Program-made: the position numbers and the translations under genes
NCBI GenBank assembly: GCA_002304995.1
Contig: DBPV01000096.1
Location: forward strand, 50,449 to 74,758
DNA length: 24,310 nt
Direction: 5' to 3'
From: Syntrophaceae bacterium UBA1411
GTDB taxonomy: Bacteria; Desulfobacterota; Syntrophia; Syntrophales; Smithellaceae
In this document: one piece after another, positions 7,726-15,559 of the stretch
Layout: every line of letters begins with the position of its first letter
How positions within the stretch are numbered: position 1 is the first letter of the stretch
Notes under the pieces: generated by a model
The model's input: only the letters and a program-made list of their open reading frames with translations
Databases searched by the model: none
What the model was told of the DNA's origin: nothing

Positions 7726-7755
7726 GTGGAGTGAAGTGGCTTATTGTGGAGGGAA
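7726..7755 (+). promoter_or_regulatory. Putative MraZ operator: three GTGG repeats at 10-bp period
   Basis: GTGG occurs at 7726, 7736 and 7746, exactly 10 bp apart, giving the repeat units GTGGAGTGAA, GTGGCTTATT and GTGGAGGGAA. E. coli MraZ binds three TGGGN repeats separated by 5 nt, which is the same 10-bp period, in the leader of its own operon. The repeats here lie just downstream of the proximal promoter and upstream of mraZ, as expected for autoregulation. The third unit also contains the mraZ ribosome-binding site (GGAGGG, 7748-7753). Confidence 0.65.
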
Positions 7756-7761
7756 TCTGTA

Positions 7762-8208
7762 ATGTCTGTATTTCGTGGACAATATCATCACAGTATTGAT
7801 GAAAAGGGAAGAATTATTTTCCCCTCGAAGTTCCGCGAAATTTTCGCAGAGCAGTATGACAATAAAATGGTCATCACGAACTGGGACGGATATCTGATTG
7901 TGTTCCCCTATGCCGAGTGGCGCCTCATTGAGGAAGAAATATCGAAAAAACGCATTTTGGATAAGAAGTTTCGCGATTTTCAGCGATTCTTCATGTCCGG
8001 AGCGGTGGACTGCAGTCTGGACAGTCAGGGGCGGGTGCTGATTCCGCCGACACTGCGCGAATACGCCGGCCTGGAGAGAGACATTGTTCTGGCCGGCATG
8101 CTGAAGAATATTGAAATCTGGCCAAAGGACAAGTTTGACGAAAAACTGAAAATGGCCGGCACGGAAATGGACAGGGATAACGAGATTGCCTCCAATCTGG
8201 GGATCTGA
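7762..8208 (+). CDS. mraZ: Transcriptional regulator and division protein MraZ
   Basis: MraZ is a DNA-binding protein of the SpoVT/AbrB fold, known in E. coli to repress its own operon. The 148-residue protein has the two diagnostic DxxxR half-motifs, one per domain: DEKGR (13-17) and DSQGR (87-91), each followed by a hydrophobic-Pro segment (IIFPSKFRE, VLIPPTLRE). I chose the ATG at 7762 because MSVFRGQYHHSID matches the usual N-terminus and GGAGGG lies 8 nt upstream; an upstream TTG at 7744 would add six unlikely residues. It is the first gene of the cluster and its stop codon is 2 nt before rsmH. Its probable operator is described separately. By eye it is less GC-rich than the downstream genes. 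Confidence 0.96.
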   Translation: MSVFRGQYHHSIDEKGRIIFPSKFREIFAEQYDNKMVITNWDGYLIVFPYAEWRLIEEEISKKRILDKKFRDFQRFFMSGAVDCSLDSQGRVLIPPTLREYAGLERDIVLAGMLKNIEIWPKDKFDEKLKMAGTEMDRDNEIASNLGI

Positions 8209-8210
8209 CC

Positions 8211-9146
8211 ATGACCGCAGAATTTTCTCACGAACCGGTGATGCGCGGGGAAGTGCTCTCCTGGCTGGTGGGAAACAAAAGCGGGACCTACGTGGACGGC
8301 ACGATCGGCGGCGGGGGGCATGCCGGGGCGATTCTGGAAGCAACCACAGGACGGCTCATCGGCATTGATTGCGACACGGATGCGCTGGCGGCGTGTGCCG
8401 AAAAGCTTAAGCCGTTCGGATCGCGCGTCGTCCTGGTAAAGGCGAATTTCGCCGATCTGTCCTTAGTGCTTGCGGATCTGCAAATCGAGCGGGTGGACGG
8501 CGTGGTTCTGGACCTGGGAGTTTCTTCCCATCAGCTCGATGCGGCGCACCGGGGATTCAGTTTCAGCCGGACCGCGCCCCTGGATATGCGGATGGATCGG
8601 GAACTGAAGCTTCGCGCGTACGATATCGTCAACACTTTCACGCCCACTGAACTGGAAAAAATTATTCGGCTGTACGGAGAAGAGAAAATGGCGGCAAGAA
8701 TCGCCCAGGCCATATCGCGAAAAAGGCAAGCTGCGCCGATCGGGACGACGACGGAGCTGGCCGATCTGGTGACCTCCGTAATGCCGGCGCGGATGAGGCA
8801 GTTCAAGATTCATCCGGCCACCCGGACGTTTCAGGCGCTTCGGATTGCCGTGAACGCCGAACTCGACTGTCTGTCCCGGGGCATCGCCGGCGCTGTCGCG
8901 GCGCTCAAAAGCGGCGGGCGCCTGGCCGTGATTTCCTTTCATTCGCTGGAGGACCGGATCGTCAAAAATACGCTGCGCGACCTGGCCGCTTCCTGCGTCT
9001 GTCCCAAGGACATTCCCTACTGCATCTGCTCTCAAAAGGCCGTTGTGAAAATTTTGACCCGCAGGGCTCTGACGCCTTCAGACGCGGAGATCCACAGCAA
9101 TCCGCGCGCCCGCAGCGCGAAGCTGCGCGTGGCAGAAAGGATTTGA
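8211..9146 (+). CDS. rsmH: 16S rRNA (cytosine-1402-N4)-methyltransferase RsmH (MraW)
   Basis: RsmH uses S-adenosylmethionine to methylate N4 of C1402 in the decoding centre of 16S rRNA. The 311-residue protein, of normal length, shows HEPVM near the N-terminus and the SAM-binding motif GTIGGGGHAG (30-39). It also has VLDLGVSSHQLD, LDMRMD, the family block HPATRTFQALRIAVN and ISFHSLEDRIVK. A C-terminal Cys cluster (CVCPKDIPYCIC) is present, as in many relatives. The ATG starts 2 nt after the mraZ stop codon, and the ftsL ATG follows 2 nt after its own stop, so coupling is likely. This is the usual second gene of dcw clusters. Confidence 0.97.
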   Translation: MTAEFSHEPVMRGEVLSWLVGNKSGTYVDGTIGGGGHAGAILEATTGRLIGIDCDTDALAACAEKLKPFGSRVVLVKANFADLSLVLADLQIERVDGVVLDLGVSSHQLDAAHRGFSFSRTAPLDMRMDRELKLRAYDIVNTFTPTELEKIIRLYGEEKMAARIAQAISRKRQAAPIGTTTELADLVTSVMPARMRQFKIHPATRTFQALRIAVNAELDCLSRGIAGAVAALKSGGRLAVISFHSLEDRIVKNTLRDLAASCVCPKDIPYCICSQKAVVKILTRRALTPSDAEIHSNPRARSAKLRVAERI

Positions 9147-9148
9147 CC

Positions 9149-9496
9149 ATGGCCCAGACGGCAGGAGCGCATGCGATTTCCCATAACCGGCCCGCCAAGG
9201 AGAACGCCGCCGCGTCGTTCGGCGTGAAGTATCCGACCTTCATCGTGGTGGCGCTGGTTCTGATGTTCGTGGCGCTGGTTTACGTCGGCCTGCATATCCG
9301 GATGACCCGGATGGAGTACGACATCGCCGCGGCGCTTTCCGCCAGAGAGCTGCTCCAGGAGGAGCAAAAGAAGCTGAAGCTGGAAATGGCCATGCTCAAA
9401 TCGCCGCAGCGGATCGAGGACATCGCCCGGAAAAAGCTGCAGATGTCCTATCCCACGGCGGAACAGGTGATTGTCATCAAACCTTCGGGGAAGTAG
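9149..9496 (+). CDS. ftsL: Cell division protein FtsL
   Basis: This 115-residue bitopic protein has a short cytoplasmic N-terminus and one transmembrane helix (about 29-50, FIVVALVLMFVALVYVGL). A periplasmic heptad-like segment follows (about 52-92, rich in Leu, Glu and Lys), and the terminal motif is SPQRIEDIARKKLQMSYPT, which is typical of FtsL/DivIC proteins. FtsL pairs with FtsB/DivIC and FtsQ to activate FtsW-FtsI at the septum. Sequence conservation is low in this family; the assignment rests on size, topology and position between rsmH and ftsI. The ATG at 9149 has AAAGG at a good distance; a TTG two codons earlier overlaps the rsmH stop and is less likely. The stop codon is 1 nt before the ftsI start. 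Confidence 0.88.
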   Translation: MAQTAGAHAISHNRPAKENAAASFGVKYPTFIVVALVLMFVALVYVGLHIRMTRMEYDIAAALSARELLQEEQKKLKLEMAMLKSPQRIEDIARKKLQMSYPTAEQVIVIKPSGK

Positions 9497-9497
9497 T

Positions 9498-11486
9498 ATG
9501 GCGGCAGACTCGAAAAAATGGCTGAAGTTCCGGCTGGCCAGCCTTCTGGCGATCTTTCTGGTTCTGTTTATCGCGCTTTTGTCGCGCGCCTTTCAACTGC
9601 AGGTGCTCTCCGGCGAACAGCTCAAGAAGCTGGCCCAGCGCCAGCACATCACCACGCTGCCGATCCCTTCCGAACGCGGCATGATTTACGACCGCAACGG
9701 CGAGAAGCTGGCCATGTCCGTTCTGGCGGATTCCGTGTGCGCCGATCCGACCCGGATCACCGATCCCGCCAAAGCGTCCCGCCGGATCGCAGCGGTTTTG
9801 AATCTGAACGCCGAAGCGGTTTTCCGGAAAATTTCCGAGCCAAAGAGCTTCTGCTGGCTGGCCAGAAAAATTTCTCCCGAACAGGCCGCCCAGGTTCAGG
9901 CGGCAAACATCGAAGGCGTGTTTCTGATCAAGGAACCGAAACGGTTTTATCCCAACGGACCGCTTGCCGCTCATCTGATCGGCTTTTCCGGTTTTGACGC
10001 CGAGGGGCTCGAAGGGCTGGAAAAAAAGTACGATGGCTATCTGCGGGGAAAACCCGAAAAACTGACCTGGGCAAGAGACGCGAAAGGAAAAAAACTTTTC
10101 CTGCACGTGGAGCGCACGGCCTCGCCCCGGGACGGCAGTGCCAACCTGGTGCTGACCATCGACAGCCGCATTCAGTATCTGGTGGAGACGCATCTGAAAC
10201 AGGCCGTACAGGACAAGGGAGCCAAGGGCGGCGTTGCCATCGTCATGGATCCGAAGACGGGCGAAATTCTGGCTCTGGCCAATGAAAAGGCGTTCAATCC
10301 CAACAACATTCGGGGGCTCACGTCCGACATCTGGCGCAACCGCGCCATTGCGGACGCTTTTGATCCCGGCTCCACCTTCAAACCGTTTCTGGTCGCGGCG
10401 GCCATCGAAGAAAAAGTGGTCCGGGAGTCGGACCGGTTTTTCTGCGAAAACGGCCATTACGCCGTCGCCAACCGGGTGATCCGCGAGGCCAACCGCAAGC
10501 GTCACGGCTACCTGTCCGTGCGGGACATCCTGAAGTACTCGAGCAATATCGGCTCCGCAAAAATCGCGGAAAAGCTCGGCCGGGAAAAGTACTACGATTA
10601 TATCCGGAGTTTCGGTTTCGGAGCAAAGACGGGCATCGATGTGTCCGGCGAAGCCAACGGCCTGCTCAGACCCGTGAAAAACTGGACCCGGGTGGATACG
10701 GCGGCGATTGCTTTCGGCCAAGGGATATCCGTCACGGCCATTCAGCTCATCACCGCGATGTCGGCGATCGCCAACGACGGCGTCCTGATGAAGCCCTTCG
10801 TCGTCCGCGGACTGACCGACCGGAACAATCAGCCGATTAAAATGTTCGGGCCGGAGACGGTCCGCCGGGTCGTGTCGGCGCAAACGGCCAGGCGCCTCAC
10901 CGCCATGCTGACGCAGGTGGTCGGCGCCGAAGACGGCACCGGCAAAAACGCCCATATCATCAATGTCGACGTCGCCGGCAAGACCGGCACAGCGCAGAAG
11001 TTTGATTTTGCCCGCGGCGTTTATTCCTCGGAGCGCGTGCGCACGTCGTTTATCGGGTTCTTCCCGTCGGACAATCCCCAGGTGGTGATTCTCGTCATTC
11101 TGGACGAACCGCAGCGCGACAAGTGGGGTGGCGTGGCCGCCGCGCCGGTTTTCAAAAACATCGGCGAGCAGATCCTCAACTGCTTTAAAACGAACATCCG
11201 GGAAACCCCCGTGTTCGAACCGCCCAAACCGGGCCACGTTCAACTGGTATCCGCGGACGAATCGCTTCTCGAAAATGCGGGCGTGCTGCAGGAAACCCTC
11301 GACGATGAGTCCCTCATGCCGGATTTTACGGGCCTCACGATTCGCGAAGCCCTGCGCAAGGCGAAGTCGCGGTCCATCGATTTGCAGATTTCCGGCAGCG
11401 GCTGGGCGGTGAAACAGACGCCGGAGCCCGGTTCGGCGCTGGGCGACGAACGGCTGTGCCGGGTTGTATTTGAAATGAAAAACTAG
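9498..11486 (+). CDS. ftsI: Septal peptidoglycan transpeptidase FtsI (PBP3) with C-terminal PASTA domain
   Basis: FtsI is the class B penicillin-binding protein that cross-links septal peptidoglycan in the periplasm. The 662-residue protein has an N-terminal membrane anchor (about 12-30) and a dimerisation/pedestal domain (GMIYDRNGEKLA at about 61-72). In the transpeptidase domain all three catalytic motifs are intact: STFK (Ser292-Lys295), SSN (348-350) and KTGT (495-498). Residues about 606-660 (MPDFTGLTIREALRKA ... KQTPEPGSAL) form one PASTA domain after a linker. E. coli FtsI lacks this domain, whereas Gram-positive and several deltaproteobacterial homologues carry it. The ATG at 9498 is preceded by GGGGAAG. 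It overlaps nothing and sits 1 nt after ftsL and 7 nt before murE-murF. Confidence 0.95.
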   Translation: MAADSKKWLKFRLASLLAIFLVLFIALLSRAFQLQVLSGEQLKKLAQRQHITTLPIPSERGMIYDRNGEKLAMSVLADSVCADPTRITDPAKASRRIAAVLNLNAEAVFRKISEPKSFCWLARKISPEQAAQVQAANIEGVFLIKEPKRFYPNGPLAAHLIGFSGFDAEGLEGLEKKYDGYLRGKPEKLTWARDAKGKKLFLHVERTASPRDGSANLVLTIDSRIQYLVETHLKQAVQDKGAKGGVAIVMDPKTGEILALANEKAFNPNNIRGLTSDIWRNRAIADAFDPGSTFKPFLVAAAIEEKVVRESDRFFCENGHYAVANRVIREANRKRHGYLSVRDILKYSSNIGSAKIAEKLGREKYYDYIRSFGFGAKTGIDVSGEANGLLRPVKNWTRVDTAAIAFGQGISVTAIQLITAMSAIANDGVLMKPFVVRGLTDRNNQPIKMFGPETVRRVVSAQTARRLTAMLTQVVGAEDGTGKNAHIINVDVAGKTGTAQKFDFARGVYSSERVRTSFIGFFPSDNPQVVILVILDEPQRDKWGGVAAAPVFKNIGEQILNCFKTNIRETPVFEPPKPGHVQLVSADESLLENAGVLQETLDDESLMPDFTGLTIREALRKAKSRSIDLQISGSGWAVKQTPEPGSALGDERLCRVVFEMKN

Positions 11487-11493
11487 GGAAAGC

Positions 11494-14442
11494 ATGAAAC
11501 TTCGGCAACTACTACAGGGTCTGGAAATCGTCGGATGCGCGGGGGACGCGGATCGGGAGGGCGAGGTGTCTTCGGTCTGCTATGCGGCGTCGCAGTGCGG
11601 AAGGGACTCCCTGTTTGTCGCCATTCCCGGCCTGGTGCATGACGGACACGATTTCATCGGCCAGGCGATCGAACGCGGCGCCCGCTGTATCGTCCATTCG
11701 CGGGACATGTCGTTTCCCGCGGGAATCGCTGCCATCCGGGTGGCCGACAGCCGGCGTGCGCTGGGGAGGCTGGCCCGGAATTTTTTCGGCGATCCCTCGG
11801 CGGAACTTACGCTTGTCGGCATTACGGGAACGAGCGGAAAAACCACCGTCTCGTACCTGCTGGAATCGATGCTCTCGGCCGCCGGCTTCTGCTGCGGCGT
11901 TCTGGGGACGGTCAACTACCGGTTCGGGGGAAAAGTCCTGCCGGCGCCCAACACCACTCCGGAATCCTCCGACCTGCAAAAGATCCTGCGGGAGATGGCC
12001 GACGCCGGCGTGACGCATGTGATTGCCGAAATCTCCTCGCACGCGCTCGACCTGCACCGGGCGGATGAATGCGATTTCGATCTGGGCATCTTTACCAATC
12101 TCAGCCCCGAGCACCTGGATTATCACCGGGACATGGAGGATTACTTCCGGGCCAAAAAAAGATTATTTACCGAGCTTCTGCCGCAGAGCAAAAAATTCCG
12201 GCCGCGGAAGGCCGTCGTCAATGCCGACGACCCGTGGGGGCAGAGACTCATCCGCGAAGCGGCGATTCCCCTGCTGACCTACGGACTGGAGCAGCCGGGC
12301 GATGTGACCGCCAGGCGGGAGGTGATTTCCCTCGACGGCATCCGGGCTGAAATAATCCTTCCCGGCGCCGCGCTTTCAGCGGCCTGTGGCCTCATCGGCC
12401 GGTTCAATCTGTCCAACATTCTGGCCGCCGCGGCGGCCGCGTCCGTGCTGGGCGCCGAACCGACGGCAATTGAGGCCGGTATCCGGAACCTGCAGCAGGT
12501 TCCCGGACGTCTGGAGAAGGTGCAATCCCCCGCCGGCATTCATGTTTTTGTCGATTATGCCCACAAACCGGACGCCCTGGCGCAGGTGCTCCAGACGCTT
12601 GCCCGGCTCAGGCAAAAAAGGATATTGACTGTTTTCGGCTGCGGGGGTAATCGGGACCGCGCCAAAAGACCGCTCATGGGGCAAACGGCGACCGCGCTCA
12701 GTGATGTGACGATCATGACCTCCGACAATCCGCGCCGCGAAGATCCCCTGGCGATCATCGGTGAAATTGAAGCAGGTGTGGATACGAAAAAAAGTGAGAA
12801 GACCCCGTCTCCCAAGCTTGTCGCAAACCGGCATACCTACACGGTCATCGCCGACCGGAAAGCGGCCATTGACGCCGCCATCGGACTGGCGGATCCCGGA
12901 GACATTGTTTTGATTGCCGGCAAAGGACATGAGGACTACCAGATTTTAGGAGCGAAAAAAATCGCCTTTGACGACCGGGTGGTCGCCGCACAGGCGCTGC
13001 ACGCGCGGTTTGCCGGATGCGCAACGCCGGTGTTTTCCGTAGCCGACGTTCTGGCCGCGACCGGCGGACAGCTGGCCGCCGGAAACGCCGATACGCTGAT
13101 TTACGGGATTTCCACCGATTCGCGAACCGTCCGGCCGGGCAATCTTTTTGTCGCCCTGACCGGCGAGCGTTTCGACGGCCATGCGTTCGTTGCCGGCGCC
13201 GTGGACGACAAAGCGGCAGCCGTGATCGTCGCCGCCGGCTCCGGCATTCGTCCGGAAACAATCGGCTTGCGGGCGGCGGTGATTGTGGTCGGCGATACTC
13301 TGCGGGCGCTGGGCGATCTGGCGAATGCTTACCGCCGGCGCTTTGCCATTCCCATTGTCGGCCTGACCGGCTCTTCGGGCAAGACGACCACGAAGGAAAT
13401 GCTCTGTTCGATCCTCGGGCAGGCAAAAAACGTCCTCAAGACCGAAGGGAACCTCAACAACCTGATCGGCCTGCCGCAGACGATTTTCCGCCTGACCGGC
13501 GAACACGACATGGCCGTTTTGGAAATGGGGACGAACACACGCGGTGAAATCGAACGGCTGGCGCGGATTGCCGAACCCGACATCGGCTTGATCACCAATA
13601 TCGGTCCGGCGCATCTGGCGGGATTCGGTTCAGTGGCGACGGTGCGCGAAGAGAAGAGCGACCTGTTTGCCAACATCCGCAAAACGGGCGCCATCGTCGT
13701 GAATCTGGACGACGAGGCGGTTTGTGAAGCGGCCAACCGGTGGTCCGGCCGCCGCGTTACGTTCAGCATGAGCGCCGCAGCCGACGTGGGGCTCAACGAC
13801 ATCCGCCGCGACGGCGCCCGGGGCACCAGCTTCAATCTGCTCATCGGCAAGGCGGCGCACCGGGTGGAGATGAAGGTCGTCGGCATTCACAGCCTTTACA
13901 ACGCCATTGCCGCCGCCGCGACGGCGCTTGCCTGCGGGGCGTCGGTCGAGGCGATCCGCCGGGGGCTTGCCCTGTTTGCGCCGGTCAGCGGGCGCATGGA
14001 AATCGTCCGGCTGCAAAACGGCGCGTACGTCATCAACGACGCGTACAACGCCAATCCGGCCTCCGTCCGGGAAGCGCTCTTGACGCTCAAGGACCTGAAG
14101 AACGGACACAACGCCTACGTGTTTCTGGGCGACATGCTGGAGCTGGGCGACGCCGCGCAGGAGATGCACCGCAAGGTGGGTCTGCTGCTCGCGACCATCG
14201 GCGTCGCAGCCGTTTTTCTTGAGGGTGATTTTGCCTCCGTGACGGCGGAAGGCGCCCGGGCCAACGGCCTCGATGCAGGGCGGATTTACTTTCTGACGGA
14301 CGATGAAGAGGCGCTGGCCTTTTTGAAGAAGACGCTGCGCAAGGGCGACTGGGTCCTGGTGAAAGGATCCCGCCGGATGAAAATGGACAGAATAGCGGCA
14401 CGCCTCATCGCCGAAGTGGGCGTTGCCGGGACGCAGGAATGA
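11494..14442 (+). CDS. murE-murF: Bifunctional MurE-MurF fusion ligase
   Basis: One uninterrupted frame of 982 residues carries two complete Mur ligases. Residues 1 to about 505 are MurE, which adds meso-diaminopimelate to UDP-MurNAc-L-Ala-D-Glu: P-loop GITGTSGKTT (109-118), SSHALDLHR, LSPEHLDYH, and DNPR (411-414), the signature of the DAP-adding enzyme. From about 510 (ATPVFSVADVLAATGG) to the end is MurF, which adds D-Ala-D-Ala: STDSRTVRPGNLFVAL, P-loop GLTGSSGKTTT (Lys630), TNIGPAHL, INDAYNANP, LGDMLELG. The junction has only a few linker residues and no stop, start or ribosome-binding site in frame. Each half has the normal length of the stand-alone enzyme. In most dcw clusters murE and murF are adjacent separate genes, so the fusion keeps the ancestral order. 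AGGGAAA precedes the ATG, and mraY follows after 30 bp. Confidence 0.96.
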   Translation: MKLRQLLQGLEIVGCAGDADREGEVSSVCYAASQCGRDSLFVAIPGLVHDGHDFIGQAIERGARCIVHSRDMSFPAGIAAIRVADSRRALGRLARNFFGDPSAELTLVGITGTSGKTTVSYLLESMLSAAGFCCGVLGTVNYRFGGKVLPAPNTTPESSDLQKILREMADAGVTHVIAEISSHALDLHRADECDFDLGIFTNLSPEHLDYHRDMEDYFRAKKRLFTELLPQSKKFRPRKAVVNADDPWGQRLIREAAIPLLTYGLEQPGDVTARREVISLDGIRAEIILPGAALSAACGLIGRFNLSNILAAAAAASVLGAEPTAIEAGIRNLQQVPGRLEKVQSPAGIHVFVDYAHKPDALAQVLQTLARLRQKRILTVFGCGGNRDRAKRPLMGQTATALSDVTIMTSDNPRREDPLAIIGEIEAGVDTKKSEKTPSPKLVANRHTYTVIADRKAAIDAAIGLADPGDIVLIAGKGHEDYQILGAKKIAFDDRVVAAQALHARFAGCATPVFSVADVLAATGGQLAAGNADTLIYGISTDSRTVRPGNLFVALTGERFDGHAFVAGAVDDKAAAVIVAAGSGIRPETIGLRAAVIVVGDTLRALGDLANAYRRRFAIPIVGLTGSSGKTTTKEMLCSILGQAKNVLKTEGNLNNLIGLPQTIFRLTGEHDMAVLEMGTNTRGEIERLARIAEPDIGLITNIGPAHLAGFGSVATVREEKSDLFANIRKTGAIVVNLDDEAVCEAANRWSGRRVTFSMSAAADVGLNDIRRDGARGTSFNLLIGKAAHRVEMKVVGIHSLYNAIAAAATALACGASVEAIRRGLALFAPVSGRMEIVRLQNGAYVINDAYNANPASVREALLTLKDLKNGHNAYVFLGDMLELGDAAQEMHRKVGLLLATIGVAAVFLEGDFASVTAEGARANGLDAGRIYFLTDDEEALAFLKKTLRKGDWVLVKGSRRMKMDRIAARLIAEVGVAGTQE

Positions 14443-14472
14443 CGGGCGGCGCGACCGGCCGGGAGAAAAAAA

Positions 14473-15552
14473 GTGATTTACGAACTCATCTATCCTCTGC
14501 ATACGCTGCTTTCTTTCTTCAACGTGTTTCGTTACATCACGTTCCGGACGATCTTCGCCTCCATCACCGCTCTGGTCATCTGCCTGGTGCTGGGCCGCTG
14601 GTTCATTCAGAAGCTGCAGTCCCTGCAGATCGATCAGCAGATCCGCGAAGACGGTCCGCAGACGCATCTGGTGAAGAAGGGCACGCCCACCATGGGCGGC
14701 GTGCTGATCATCTTTGCGGTCGTCGTCTCCACGCTCTTGTGGGCCAACCTGTCGGTGGGCTATATCTGGCTGGCGCTTCTGGTGACGGTCGGCTTCGGCC
14801 TGATCGGCTTTCTGGACGACTACCGGAAACTGGCGGGAAAAAGCTCCCGCGGCGTTTCCGGCAAGACGCGGCTTGCCGCGGAAATCGTCATCGCCTTGTT
14901 TGTCGGCGTGATTCTGTATTTCAAGCCGGGCTTCAACACGCAGGTGACGATCCCCTTTTTCAAGACTGTTTTGCCCAACCTGGGCTGGGGATACATTGTT
15001 CTTTGCGTTTTTATCATTGTCGGCGCGGCCAACGCCGTGAACCTCACCGACGGTCTTGACGGCCTGGCGACCGGACCGGCGGGCATCTGCTTTGTCACGT
15101 ACCTGCTGTTTGCCTACTTCGCCGGCAACATCAAGGTGGCGCATTATCTGCAGATTCCCTATGTGCCCGGCGCGGGCGAATTGTCCGTGTTCTGCGGCGC
15201 GTTCATGGGCGCGGCGCTGGGCTTTTTGTGGTTCAACGCCTATCCGGCGGAAATCTTCATGGGCGATGTCGGATCGCTTTCGATGGGCGGGGCGCTGGGA
15301 ACGGTTGCGATGATCACCAAGCAGGAGATTCTGCTGGCGATCGTCGGCGGTATTTTTGTGATGGAGACGTTTTCCGTCATCTTCCAGGTGGGATATTTCA
15401 AGCTTACCGGCGGAAAAAGGATTTTCCGGATGGCGCCGATCCATCATCATTTCGAACTCAAAGGCTGGGCGGAGCCGAAGGTGATCGTCCGGTTCTGGAT
15501 CATATCGATTCTGCTGGCGCTCGTGGCGATCAGCACGCTGAAACTGCGGTAG
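14473..15552 (+). CDS. mraY: Phospho-N-acetylmuramoyl-pentapeptide transferase MraY
   Basis: MraY transfers phospho-MurNAc-pentapeptide to undecaprenyl phosphate, making lipid I at the inner membrane. The 359-residue protein has about ten hydrophobic segments and the family blocks REDGPQTHLVKKGTPTMGG (about 58-76), LDDYRKL (magnesium-binding aspartates), NLTDGLDGLATGP, AEIFMGDVGSLSMGG and MAPIHHHFELKGW. Length and motifs are normal. The start is GTG (14473), with GGGAG at 14461-14465 seven bases upstream. It lies between murE-murF and murD, its standard place. Confidence 0.97.
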   Translation: MIYELIYPLHTLLSFFNVFRYITFRTIFASITALVICLVLGRWFIQKLQSLQIDQQIREDGPQTHLVKKGTPTMGGVLIIFAVVVSTLLWANLSVGYIWLALLVTVGFGLIGFLDDYRKLAGKSSRGVSGKTRLAAEIVIALFVGVILYFKPGFNTQVTIPFFKTVLPNLGWGYIVLCVFIIVGAANAVNLTDGLDGLATGPAGICFVTYLLFAYFAGNIKVAHYLQIPYVPGAGELSVFCGAFMGAALGFLWFNAYPAEIFMGDVGSLSMGGALGTVAMITKQEILLAIVGGIFVMETFSVIFQVGYFKLTGGKRIFRMAPIHHHFELKGWAEPKVIVRFWIISILLALVAISTLKLR

Positions 15553-15559
15553 GGAAGAC

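Noticed and set aside
9477..11495. A 672-codon open frame on the - strand opposite ftsI
   Set aside because: It is the shadow of a conserved gene with all its catalytic motifs; the composition is Arg/His/Gly-rich and no ribosome-binding site or family motif is evident.
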